From Tragulus kanchil (Eukaryota > Chordata > Mammalia > Artiodactyla > Tragulidae), in the NCBI GenBank assembly GCA_022376925.1, contig JAIOJX010000006.1, positions 56,391,658 to 56,455,657 on the forward strand: a DNA stretch of 64,000 nucleotides. The letters run 5' to 3'. Shown here piece by piece: positions 12,165 through 22,761 of the stretch. The notes beneath the pieces were generated by a model that was not told where the DNA came from, searched no databases, and saw nothing but the letters and a program-made list of their open reading frames with translations. Both the position numbers and the translations under genes were made by a program. Each line of letters opens with the position of its first letter. Position 1 is the stretch's first letter.

Positions 12165-13755
12165 GTGAAAGGGAGGGGTATCACAAGCAGGTTGGCCCTC
12201 AGGCATCTCAGCTGCCCCAACTCCTCCTCTGGTCTGGCAAAGAACCACACTGAAAGAGACTGTTCCCAGAAGTGTAGACCCCAGGGGTCAGACTCTCAAG
12301 AACAATCAGGACTAAAGGTATTCAGGGGTCCCCACACAAGCTTCCATTCTAATAACACCGGAGGAATGTCAGGTATTAATACTATGAGGGGCCAATGAGT
12401 GGATTTCCTTTTGCACAGTGGGACAACTTTCTCTGTGCTCACCAAAGCCCCTGGAATGCTTTCTCCCCTACCCGCTACTGTAATGAGACTGTCTAGAGGA
12501 GCCAAACGTGATTATTTCAGTCACTCCCTGAACTGAAACTGAAACTACTATTTTTGCGCAAATTTCCAATTGTGCCAGAGTGTACTGAACAAGGTCCAGG
12601 CCTCTGTTTTCATGAAACTAACGGTGTAACTCAGCTTACAGCTTTTCAACAGACATTGCAAGAACCCGGTCACTGACTCAGAAAAGACTCCCATCCTATA
12701 ATTTCTCTCTTTCTCTCTTGATTCCTTCACAGACTTTCTTGACTCTTGTACCCCTTTTCCAGGCTCTTGATATCCACCTCCTAGTCCAGAAACTCATGAG
12801 ACTCTCCAGGATTTAACTCCAACTCTGATTTTCTACACTTTCTGCCTTCCCTTCCTTACCCTAAGGAATGAAAAACCTAAGCTCAATATTTCTTTTCTTT
12901 GCGGCTGCCTCGCACCCTAATGTTTCTTTACCAAAATACCTAAATCAGATTGTTGTTCTGACTACTTAGTCTTTTACAGTCTCAATATCTCTCTCTATTC
13001 TCTGTTTGCTTCACTTATCTCAGGCTGTAAATCAACCTTTACAACCCCCACTGGTGTGTGGCTGATTTCTGCCTTGTTTTTCCACTAAAACAGCCCAGAG
13101 CCCTTCCCACATCAAAGTTTATCTTTCTCCTTCTCGCCAACCTGGCACGGACAAACAATCAGATCTCACACTTTGGCCTTATCCCATGTCTGTATTACCA
13201 AATAGGCCTTTCAGATCTGTGGGACCAGTGTCTACATGTATCTTCCTATAAATTGGCTCATGCTAGCCTTATTACCATGCCTTATAAATTTCTTTCAGAA
13301 ATTTTTGATCAGCAGAGCCACCACCATCTCTCATGCAGCAACTCAAGAACATGTCAAAGCCGTGCTCCTCCTCCAGACTCTAAAGACAAAACTCCCCACC
13401 ATCGACACTCTTTGATCATGCAGGAAGTAGCCAAATATGACAATGCTGACCCTGTTGCTATACTTCTTTGGAGTCTATCTGGGCCAGTTTGACCCCTCTC
13501 TTTCTCCCTTTCGCCTTGGACCCTTCTTCCTGGATCTCCCTCTTGGACCCCTTGCCCTGACCCCCCTCGCTCTACCCCTGCTTACCTCTCTCTCTGGGTC
13601 ATGCCTTTGTAGCCAGGTCCTACCTAAGCCCGATATGAGTAAACCTGTTCTCCCCAAACCTGAATATAAATAAATCTCATCCTTCCCCCTCCTCATTCCC
13701 TCAGTTTCTCTGTATTTCTTTTACGCTTTTCTTACAGACACATCTGTAAGTCATG
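12165..13755 (+). mobile_element. Endogenous retrovirus remnant, gammaretrovirus-like (class I)
   Basis: Two parts suggest an old class I ERV on the plus strand. First, gag nucleocapsid-like text (12165-12398) runs into a recognisable retroviral protease (12399-12650). Second, after an apparent large deletion of pol, there is a C-rich block around 13400-13755 with an 'aataaa'-type signal ('aatataaataaatc', about 13662-13675) and a pyrimidine-rich end like a gammaretroviral LTR R/U5. The assignment rests on the protease; the LTR reading is tentative, since I see neither a clear polypurine tract nor a second LTR. The 3' part is repeated by duplication F at 14036-14945. No functional reading frame survives. 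Confidence 0.55.
12399..12650 (+). pseudogene. Broken retroviral aspartic protease (ERV pro)
   Basis: Read from GTG 12399 the product begins 'VDFLLHSGTTFSVLTKAPG', the layout of the gammaretroviral protease start. The catalytic D-T/S-G-A box reads H-S-G-T, so the active-site aspartate is lost. In the same frame come 'AKRDYFSHSL', two nearby stops (TGA at about 12531 and 12537) and 'LNKVQASVFMKL', which resembles the protease C-terminus before reverse transcriptase. The preceding frame (12165-12398) has a degraded Cys-His knuckle-like stretch around 'KNHTERDCSQ'. This is an inactive fossil. Confidence 0.65.
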
Positions 13756-15213
13756 GCACATCCCAGATAATGGGAGCATTAGTGCACAGAGAATGTCATT
13801 AATTGTTAAATACATATAAATATTCAAACAGAAATATCAATAAAGTGAAATACACCTTTTCTCCCTTTGGGGACTGAAACTATCTGACCTTTTGAAATTT
13901 TACAAAACTGCCTTTTTTAATAAAATTCCTAAAATCTCTACTAACTGCTTTATAGAAAACCAGTGAGTACCATCTGAATCAAGTAGCTCGCTCCACTGCT
14001 GAGATGGCCATCATGTCAGGTTTAAACACTCAAAAGCCTTCCCTTCCTTACCCTAAGGAATGAAAAACCTAAGCTCAATATTTCTTTTCTTTGCGGCTGC
14101 CTCGCACCCTAATGTTTCTTTACCAAAATACCTAAATCAGATTGTTGTTCTGACTACTTAGTCTTTTACAGTCTCAATATCTCTCTATTCTCTGTTTGCT
14201 TCACTTATCTCAGGCTGTAAATCAACCTTTACAACCCCACTGGTGTGTGGCTGATTTCTGCCTTGTTTTTCCACTAAAACAGCCCAGAGCCCTTCCCACA
14301 TCAAAGTTTATCTTTCTCCTTCTCGCCAACCTGGCACGGACAAACAATCAGATCTCACACTTTGGCCTTATCCCATGTCTGTATTACCAAATAGGCCTTT
14401 CAGATCTGTGGGACCAGTGTCTACATGTATCTTCCTATAAATTGGCTCATGCTAGCCTTATTACCATGCCTTATAAATTTCTTTCAGAAATTTTTGATCA
14501 GCAGAGCCACCACCATCTCTCATGCAGCAACTCAAGAACATGTCAAAGCCGTGCTCCTCCTCCAGACTCTAAAGACAAAACTCCCCACCATCGACACTCT
14601 TTGATCATGCAGGAAGTAGCCAAATATGACAATGCTGACCCTGTTGCTATACTTCTTTGGAGTCTATCTGGGCCAGTTTGACCCCTCTCTTTCTCCCTTT
14701 CGCCTTGGACCCTTCTTCCTGGATCTCCCTCTTGGACCCCTTGCCCTGACCCCCCTCGCTCTACCCCTGCTTACCTCTCTCTCTGGGTCATGCCTTTGTA
14801 GCCAGGTCCTACCTAAGCCCGATATGAGTAAACCTGTTCTCCCCAAACCTGAATATAAATAAATCTCATCCTTCCCCCTCCTCATTCCCTCAGTTTTCTC
14901 TGTATTTCTTTTACGCTTTTCTTACAGACACATCTGTAAGTCATGGCACATCCCAGATAATGGGAGCATTAGTGCACAGAGAATGTCATTAATTGTTAAA
15001 TACATATAAATATTCAAACAGAAATATCAATAAAGTGAAATACACCTTTTCTCCCTTTGGGGACTGAAACTATCTGACCTTTTGAAATTTTACAAAACTG
15101 CCTTTTTTAATAAAATTCCTAAAATCTCTACTAACTGCTTTATAGAAAACCAGTGAGTACCATCTGAATCAAGTAGCTCGCTCCACTGCTGAGATGGCCA
15201 TCATGTCAGGTTT
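12844..15213. repeat. Direct duplication F
   Basis: Copies are 12844-14035 and 14036-15213. Copy 1 matches well to 14023 ('catcatgtcaggttt'), then 12 bases of filler ('aaacactcaaaa', similar to the true continuation 'cactcatgag' with inserted A bases) lead into 'gccttcccttcc' of copy 2. Differences are small: a CT unit near 12990/14180, C and T run lengths. Confidence 0.95.
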
Positions 15214-17960
15214 CACTCATGAGTCAACAGGCTTCAAAATAATCTTGTAGATAAGTCACATTCTGAGCTAATATGTTGATAAATAAGTTGAAACCTTTAT
15301 AAATTATTTGTGGGAGGAGCCTGTAAGCAAATAATAGTGCAATAACAAAGGCAAAAGCAACATGAAATATGTGCAAAAAATGAATTGTGAAACTTCAAAT
15401 TGGGCATAGTTACCTGAACAGAAACAAAAGTCTTTTTTATTCAAGCATATGCACTTGTGAATAAGTAAAATAAATCAGAAAACAGAAGGGAGACAGTTAC
15501 AGAATCTCTGATGTAACAATAGCTTTGAAACATGTTAATTAAAGCTATATTTATAGGAATTCAATTTGTCAGTAAAGTACATCTTTCATATAAAATCACA
15601 TTGAAAAAAGCAAGAATACAAAGAATATGAGGCTTTAGTCTGGCAGTGTATGTTTCACAATCTCTTTGAATATCTATGTGAGAGGATGACACACTAAAGT
15701 ATCAGTCAAATATCAACATGTTATTATCATTCATTCATCTTTATTCCTTTTATCATTATGCTTTCAATTTTATAAAGTCAATAGTATCCCATGCCTGTTG
15801 TATTTTAATATCTTAATTGAAAATACCAAATCGTGATATATACCAGAGTTCCTTCCATTGAACACTTTCATATGGGACCCTTTTATAAAGAACATTTTTA
15901 TTTTTCAAAAATCCATGACTAAACTTAGGTTCAAATATAAGGTAAGGTATTATCAGAATGCATGTCTATGTGTACTTCAGGGGAGGAGGGTAAGAGAAGA
16001 GGATTTTACAGTGCTTGTGGTGAGATTATAAGGAGCAAATACAGTGTTTTGTTGGTTGTACACACTAACAATGTGAGAATTGTGTTTGCAGAACTAGCAC
16101 CAAAAAATGTGTTAAAGGAAAGCAGTTTACATCTAATCTTAGTCTCTTGGATTATTCATTATTTTCTTCAATTTCTGCTATTTTCTTATTTTCCCCAGAA
16201 GAAAAAAAACTGAAAAAAAATGTGAGAAAATTGTGTTTGCAAAAAACTAGACCAATGTCAGTACCTTTTGAAATTTTACAAAACTGCGTTTTTTAATAAA
16301 ATTCCTAAAATCTCTACTAACTGCTTTATAGAAAACCAGTGAGTACCATCTGAATCAAGTAGCTCGCTCCACTGCTGAGATGGCCATCATGTCAGGTTTC
16401 ACTCATGAGTCAACAGGCTTCAAAATAATCTTGTAGATAAGTCACATTCTGAGCTAATATGTTGATAAATAAGTTGAAACCTTTATAAATTATTTGTGGG
16501 AGGAGCCTGTAAGCAAATAATAGTGCAATAACAAAGGCAAAAGCAACATGAAATATGTGCAAAAAATGAATTGTGAAACTTCAAATTGGGCATAGTTACC
16601 TGAACAGAAACAAAAGTCTTTTTTATTCAAGCATATGCACTTGTGAATAAGTAAAATAAATCAGAAAACAGAAGGGAGACAGTTACAGAATCTCTGATGT
16701 AACAATAGCTTTGAAACATGTTAATTAAAGCTATATTTATAGGAATTCAATTTGTCAGTAAAGTACATCTTTCATATAAAATCACATTGAAAAAAGCAAG
16801 AATACAAAGAATATGAGGCTTTAGTCTGGCAGTGTATGTTTCACAATCTCTTTGAATATCTATGTGAGAGGATGACACACTAAAGTATCAGTCAAATATC
16901 AACATGTTATTATCATTCATTCATCTTTATTCCTTTTATCATTATGCTTTCAATTTTATAAAGTCAATAGTATCCCATGCCTGTTGTATTTTAATATCTT
17001 AATTGAAAATACCAAATCGTGATATATACCAGAGTTCCTTCCATTGAACACTTTCATATGGGACCCTTTTATAAAGAACATTTTTATTTTTCAAAAATCC
17101 ATGACTAAACTTAGGTTCAAATATAAGGTAAGGTATTATCAGAATGCATGTCTATGTGTACTTCAGGGGAGGAGGGTAAGAGAAGAGGATTTTACAGTGC
17201 TTGTGGTGAGATTATAAGGAGCAAATACAGTGTTTTGTTGGTTGTACACACTAACAATGTGAGAATTGTGTTTGCAGAACTAGCACCAAAAAATGTGTTA
17301 AAGGAAAGCAGTTTACATCTAATCTTAGTCTCTTGGATTATTCATTATTTTCTTCAATTTCTGCTATTTTCTTATTTTCCCCCCAGAAGAAAAAAAAAAA
17401 AATCATGAACAAACAAAATAGTTGGAGAAATACAGTGCGCTAGACTCAAGTACCTCCTCCATGAATTCCTAGAATATTGAGAACAACAAAGGCTCCTCTC
17501 CATGTTTTTCTTAGTACTCAATGTCATCAGTTTTTGCCTGAAAACAGGATACAATTCTGATACTCCTGTTAGGCTGGAATTTATCTTGTCCCTTGTACAC
17601 TGCAATCTGTATATCAGTCTGTCATTCACTCAGGATCCCATCTTGCAGAGAACAACTATTATCTTATTGGGCTCCTTTATATGTGCTCATTTCTTACATC
17701 TTCCTCTCAACAGGGCTTATTGTTGTCTCCTAGCCAGAGTATCCTATGGCTAATACATGTCCATCAGTCACCTTGTGAGCTACATGATCATGGTGTCTAA
17801 AGAAGTCTGGAATAATTTGCTGGCCTGGACTCATCTGAGCTCAAGGACATAGACAATGATAACCTCTCTGCTACTTTTTGCCAAATGGGCAAATTCATTT
17901 CTTGCTTTACACAACCCTGACTCAAGTTGTTAGCTGTTTAAGATTTTGCTCAAAGGAGAA
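13756..17960. other. AT-rich DNA with no recognised gene (13756-17960)
   Basis: Apart from the second ERV copy at about 14036-14945 and duplications F and G, this stretch shows only short ORFs without family resemblance. I see no RNA gene, splice pattern or named repeat. The repeated 83-86 codon ORF at 15962-16213 and 17148-17408 is low-complexity and starts in no meaningful context. Confidence 0.5.
15077..17401. repeat. Direct duplication G with a re-copied junction
   Basis: Copies are 15077-16262 and 16263-17401. Copy 1 is faithful to about 16210, where an A run begins. Bases 16217-16255 are then a noisy re-copy of 16069-16108 ('aatgtgagaattgtgtttgcagaactag' type text) before the sequence jumps to 'accttttgaaatttt' at the start of copy 2. 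Copy 1 overlaps copy 2 of F, so the text of 15077-15213 exists three times (about 13887, 15077, 16263). Confidence 0.94.
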
Positions 17961-17967
17961 TTTTTTT

Positions 17968-18184
17968 TTTTAATGTGTTCTTCTTGTTTAGTCACTAGGT
18001 TGTGTCTGATTCTTTTGCAACCCCATGATCTGTAGTCCACTAGACTGCTCTGTCCATGGGGTTTCCCAGGGAAGAATACTGGAGTGGACTGCCATTTCTT
18101 TCTCTGGGAGATCTTCTTGACCCAGATCTTCTTGATCAAGCCACATGTCTCCTGAATTGGCAGGTAAATTCTTTACCATTGATT
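17968..18184 (-). mobile_element. Bov-tA type SINE, antisense
   Basis: Read on the minus strand this is a ruminant tRNA-Glu SINE with a BovA tail. The tRNA-derived head carries degraded RNA polymerase III boxes near 18130-18184. The body reads 'cagtccactccagtattcttccctgggaaacccc' in reverse, and the tail has 'gcaaaagaatcagacacaacctagtgac'. It is moderately diverged. No clear target-site duplication was found. BovA-tailed SINEs are restricted to ruminants. Confidence 0.85.
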
Positions 18185-18496
18185 TTAAAATTATATTTAT
18201 GTAAATATCACTGATACTAATGGGACTATCTTCATCTCCCAGGTATCTAAGACTTTAGCCCCAAGGATCTTACCCTCTGAAACTTTTTTTTCCTTTTTTT
18301 TCTTTTTAAATCGATATCTCCCACATCTCATTCCTGGGTCTATAAATTTTTTTAAGATTCCAAAACAAACTAGTTCAAGTCTTGTCCTGACTCAGAGCGG
18401 ATAACCAGGGCCATAAGCACGCTGAGTCCCGCCACACATCTCAAGGCAATCTAAGGAAAGGAATTTCCCAGAAACAGCACCAAAGGAAAAGACTAA
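18185..18496. other. No gene seen, 18185-18496
   Basis: T-rich and A-rich intergenic sequence between the antisense SINE and duplication H. Nothing recognisable. Confidence 0.5.
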
Positions 18497-20694
18497 TGTA
18501 TGTGCATCGAAGGAAAGCAGTCCTTGCTATTAACTATTAAGCTAAACTGGAGTCCAATCTGCTTGGTATCACCTGGCTTTGGAAACTGGGATAGCATGTT
18601 TGAATTACAAAAGTAATTATCAAATGAAGAAAGCTAAGATGTTTTGCATAACACATGAGTAATAGTCCAGGGTTCCAGGTGCCCTGGGACCCTTCCCCAG
18701 TTTTGCCTGCCTGACAGCCACTGGCACACTGCCCCAGACCCTGGCGCATGCAGGGAGACGCCTTTCACCCTCTCCCCTTCCTCGGCAGGTGGGCGGCATG
18801 GAGTGACCTGAGAGGCCGTGTCTTTTGCAGCCGCCACTACAGGGGAATGTAAGGGACTGCCCGCGGTCATGAAGATGCCCCCCTGGTGAACCAATCAAGC
18901 TGTCATGGTGCCTCCACGGCCCCCTTACTGCCTCCCCGCAGCTGTCAGGCCAGGCCTGTTCTGGTGGCATCTCTGGGGCCGCCAGAGACCATGACCACTT
19001 TGGCCCTCACAGAGGCATGGCCTGCATGGGTACCAGTTCGACCCAGACCTCAGACTCGGCCCCAGCTCTTGGTTTGACGGTCACAGGCAGCAAGGTGGTG
19101 GGCTGACTCTTGAGGCCTCACCAATGCCCTGAGGGCACAGGTCTCTGGCCTGGAGCCTTTGGTGTCTGAGGCTGTGGCTGGAACCTAGGTGTCCATGACT
19201 CTGGACCCAGGGCCAGGCCCTCTGAAGACGGAGGAGGCTAGAACCTCACCTGATCCTGGACCAGATACCCCCACTGGGATCCATAAAAGGACCCCTTCAA
19301 GAATGACTCCTGGGGCACTGACCGCCAAGCCCCTACCTACCCTCAAGTGGAGAAACACAGCAGCCTCTGGTGTGACTGCACGGATTGCAGCAATGATAGC
19401 AAGAGAGGTCATAAGTGGATATGGAGCTAAAGCAACAACATCAGCATCAACCGTAGGCTCCTGAGGACCTGTCAGGCCTGGCACAGGCCTTCCTGGGACA
19501 TCCGAGGCCCAGGCAGCTGTCTTGACAGTGACGCCACCTCTGGAGTCCACTGAAAACTCTCAGGACCTAAGCTCCACATCCAGTCTGGGACTGGCTCCCG
19601 AAACTGTATGTGCATCGAGGCTTTTGTTTAACTATTAAGCTAAACTGAGTCCAATCTGCTTGGTATCACCTGGCTTTGGAAACTGGGATAGCATGTTTGA
19701 ATTACAAAAGTAATTATCAAATGAAGAAAGCCAAGATGTTTTGCATAACACATGAGTAATAGTCCAGGGTTCCAGGTGCCCTGGGACCCTTCCCCAGTTT
19801 TGCCTGCCTGACAGCCACTGGCACACTGCCCCAGACCCTGGCGCATGCAGGGAGACGCCTTTCACCCTCTCCCCTTCCTCGGCAGGTGGGCGGCATGGAG
19901 TGACCTGAGAGGCCGTGTCTTTTGCAGCCGCCACTACAGGGGAATGTAAGGGACTGCCCGCGGTCATGAAGATGCCCCCCTGGTGAACCAATCAAGCTGT
20001 CATGGTGCCTCCACGGCCCCCTTACTGCCTCCCCGCAGCTGTCAGGCCAGGCCTGTTCTGGTGGCATCTCTGGGGCCGCCAGAGACCATGACCACTTTGG
20101 CCCTCACAGAGGCATGGCCTGCATGGGTACCAGTTCGACCCAGACCTCAGACTCGGCCCCAGCTCTTGGTTTGACGGTCACAGGCAGCAAGGTGGTGGGG
20201 CTGACTCTAGAGGCCTCACCAATGCCCTGAGGGCACAGGTCTCTGGCCTGGAGCCTTTGGTGTCTGAGGCTGTGGCTGGAACCTAGGTGTCCATGACTCT
20301 GGACCCAGGGCCAGGCCCTCTGAAGACGGAGGAGGCTAGAACCTCACCTGATCCTGGACCAGATACCCCCACTGGGATCCATAAAAGGACCCCTTCAAGA
20401 ATGGCTCCTGGGGCACTGACCGCCAAGCCCCTACCTACCCTCAAGTGGAGAAACACAGCAGCCTCTGGTGTGACTGCACGGATTGCAGCAATGATAGCAA
20501 GAGAGGTCATAAGTGGATATGGAGCTAAAGCAACAACATCAGCATCAACCGTAGGCTCCTGAGGACCTGTCAGGCCTGGCACAGGCCTTCCTGGGACATC
20601 CGAGGCCCAGGCAGCTGTCTTGACAGTGACGCCACCTCTGGAGTCCACTGAAAACTCTCAGGACCTAAGCTCCACATCCAGTCTGGGAGCTGGC
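18497..20694. repeat. Direct duplication H
   Basis: Copies are 18497-19604 and 19605-20694. They share 'tgtatgtgcatcga' at the start, but the next about 20 bases of copy 2 are garbled and shortened (18511-18531 versus 19619-19628). Copy 1 ends with about 10 bases of filler after 'ctgggactggc'. Internal differences are few (a G run near 19100, A/G at 19303/20402, T/C at 18634/19731). It contains 5' sequence of the TBC1D10B retrocopy. Confidence 0.95.
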
Positions 20695-20702
20695 ATCTAT
20701 GG

Positions 20703-22761
20703 ACCTCAAAGGCAGGCCCCAGACAACCTGAGCTACTTGGACTCCATGAGCCTCACATCTGGCACCCTGGATTCCTTCTTTTTTTCTTTTTTTGTCTTTA
20801 TTCATTTTATTAGACTATTGAACATTACATATACTCTTCCACAAACACATATGTATTTAAAAACCTCTTCTCAAAGATAACAGTAGGAAAGTGCAAGTGA
20901 ATATAAAATACATGAAGCTTTTATTGTAGTCAAGGTCAACGGTCTATACAGACCCAAATTCAGTTGCAACAAGGAACATGAAGCTTAGCTTGTCCTGTCA
21001 GTCTCTCCAGCACATGTGTTGAACTTCACAGGCAACCACATTTTTCACCCTTTTCCAGTTGCCAGCACACCTCTGCACTCCTCCTCCTAGCATTCAGCCT
21101 GACCCTCGAGTCCTTGCAGATGATGTGAGCTCCATGGGTTCAGACTCAGAGATAAATGTGTTGGCCCTAAACAAGATAGACATGTACGGCTTCTTCAGGA
21201 TCAGCCAGTATTCAGGCAGTCTAGAGAGCTCCATTCCTGTGGATGTGGCTCAGCAGCAGGAGCTCAAATGGCTGGAGATGTTCAGTCACTGGGATGAGTG
21301 GCTGTCACGGCATTTCCAGAAGGTGAAGTTGTGCTGCTGGAAATGGATCCCCTCCTCCCTTTGAGTCAAGCAGGGCCTGGCAGTACCTGTCCAATAGCAA
21401 GGAACTCCTGGAACAGAACCTGGGAAAGTTAGAGGAGCTGGAATGGTCTCCTGAGGACCCTAAGTGGCTGGATGTGATTGAGAAGGACCTGCACCACCAG
21501 TTCCCTTTCCACGAGATCTTTGCTGCTTGCAGTGGGCATGGGCAGCAGGACCTGTACCAAATTCTGAAGGCCTTCACCATCTACCAGCCTGACGAATGCT
21601 ACTGCTAGGCCCAGGCCCCCATTGCAGCAGTGCTGCTGATGCACATGCCTGTTGAGCAAGTCTTCTGGTGCCTGGTGCAAATCTGCGACAAGTGCCTCCC
21701 TGGTTACTACAGCACAGAGCTGGAGGCTATTCACCTCAAAGGCAGGCCCCAGACAACCTGAGCTACTTGGACTCCATGAGCCTCACATCTGGCACCCTGG
21801 ATTCCTTCTTTTTTTCTTTTTTTGTCTTTATTCATTTTATTAGACTATTGAACATTACATATACTCTTCCACAAACACATATGTATTTAAAAACCTCTTC
21901 TCAAAGATAACAGTAGGAAAGTGCAAGTGAATATAAAATACATGAAGCTTTTATTGTAGTCAAGGTCAACGGTCTATACAGACCCAAATTCAGTTGCAAC
22001 AAGGAACATGAAGCTTAGCTTGTCCTGTCAGTCTCTCCAGCACATGTGTTGAACTTCACAGGCAACCACATTTTCACCCTTTTCCAGTTGCCAGCACACC
22101 TCTGCACTCCTCCTCCTAGCATTCAGCCTGACCCTCGAGTCCTTGCAGATGATGTGAGCTCCATGGGTTCAGACTCAGAGATAAATGTGTTGGCCCTAAA
22201 CAAGATAGACATGTACGGCTTCTTCAGGATCAGCCAGTATTCAGGCAGTCTAGAGAGCTCCATTCCTGTGGATGTGGCTCAGCAGCAGGAGCTCAAATGG
22301 CTGGAGATGTTCAGTCACTGGGATGAGTGGCTGTCACGGCATTTCCAGAAGGTGAAGTTGTGCTGCTGGAAATGGATCCCCTCCTCCCTTTGAGTCAAGC
22401 AGGGCCTGGCAGTACCTGTCCAATAGCAAGGAACTCCTGGAACAGAACCTGGGAAAGTTAGAGGAGCTGGAATGGTCTCCTGAGGACCCTAAGTGGCTGG
22501 ATGTGATTGAGAAGGACCTGCACCACCAGTTCCCTTTCCACGAGATCTTTGCTGCTTGCAGTGGGCATGGGCAGCAGGACCTGTACCAAATTCTGAAGGC
22601 CTTCACCATCTACCAGCCTGACGAATGCTACTGCTAGGCCCAGGCCCCCATTGCAGCAGTGCTGCTGATGCACATGCCTGTTGAGCAAGTCTTCTGGTGC
22701 CTGGTGCAAATCTGCGACAAGTGCCTCCCTGGTTACTACAGCACAGAGCTGGAGGCTATTC
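20703..22761. repeat. Direct duplication I
   Basis: Copies are 20703-21732 and 21733-22761, shift 1030 then 1029 (one T-run base). The junction is a clean 4-base microhomology 'acct': 'gaggctattc-acct' joins 'acct-caaaggcagg'. It includes the nested antisense retroposed RNA and part of the TBC domain of the pseudogene. Confidence 0.97.
20778..21101 (-). mobile_element. Retroposed RNA fragment inserted antisense in the TBC1D10B retrocopy
   Basis: Between codons for 'SGTLDS' and 'LADDVSS' of the pseudogene lies about 324 bases that read on the minus strand as the 3' end of an RNA: two AATAAA signals (complement of about 20802-20814) followed by an A-rich tail at 20778-20800. Flanking 14-base repeats 'accctggattcctt' (20764-20777) and 'accctcgagtcctt' (21102-21115) match at 12 positions and fit a target-site duplication. 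I do not recognise the source transcript. Duplication I repeats it at about 21808-22130. Confidence 0.75.

Noticed and set aside
13475..14885. Arg/Gly-rich minus-strand 73-codon ORFs and Pro/Leu-rich plus-strand ORFs
   Set aside because: Low-complexity shadows of the C-rich ERV/LTR-like block, repeated by duplication F.
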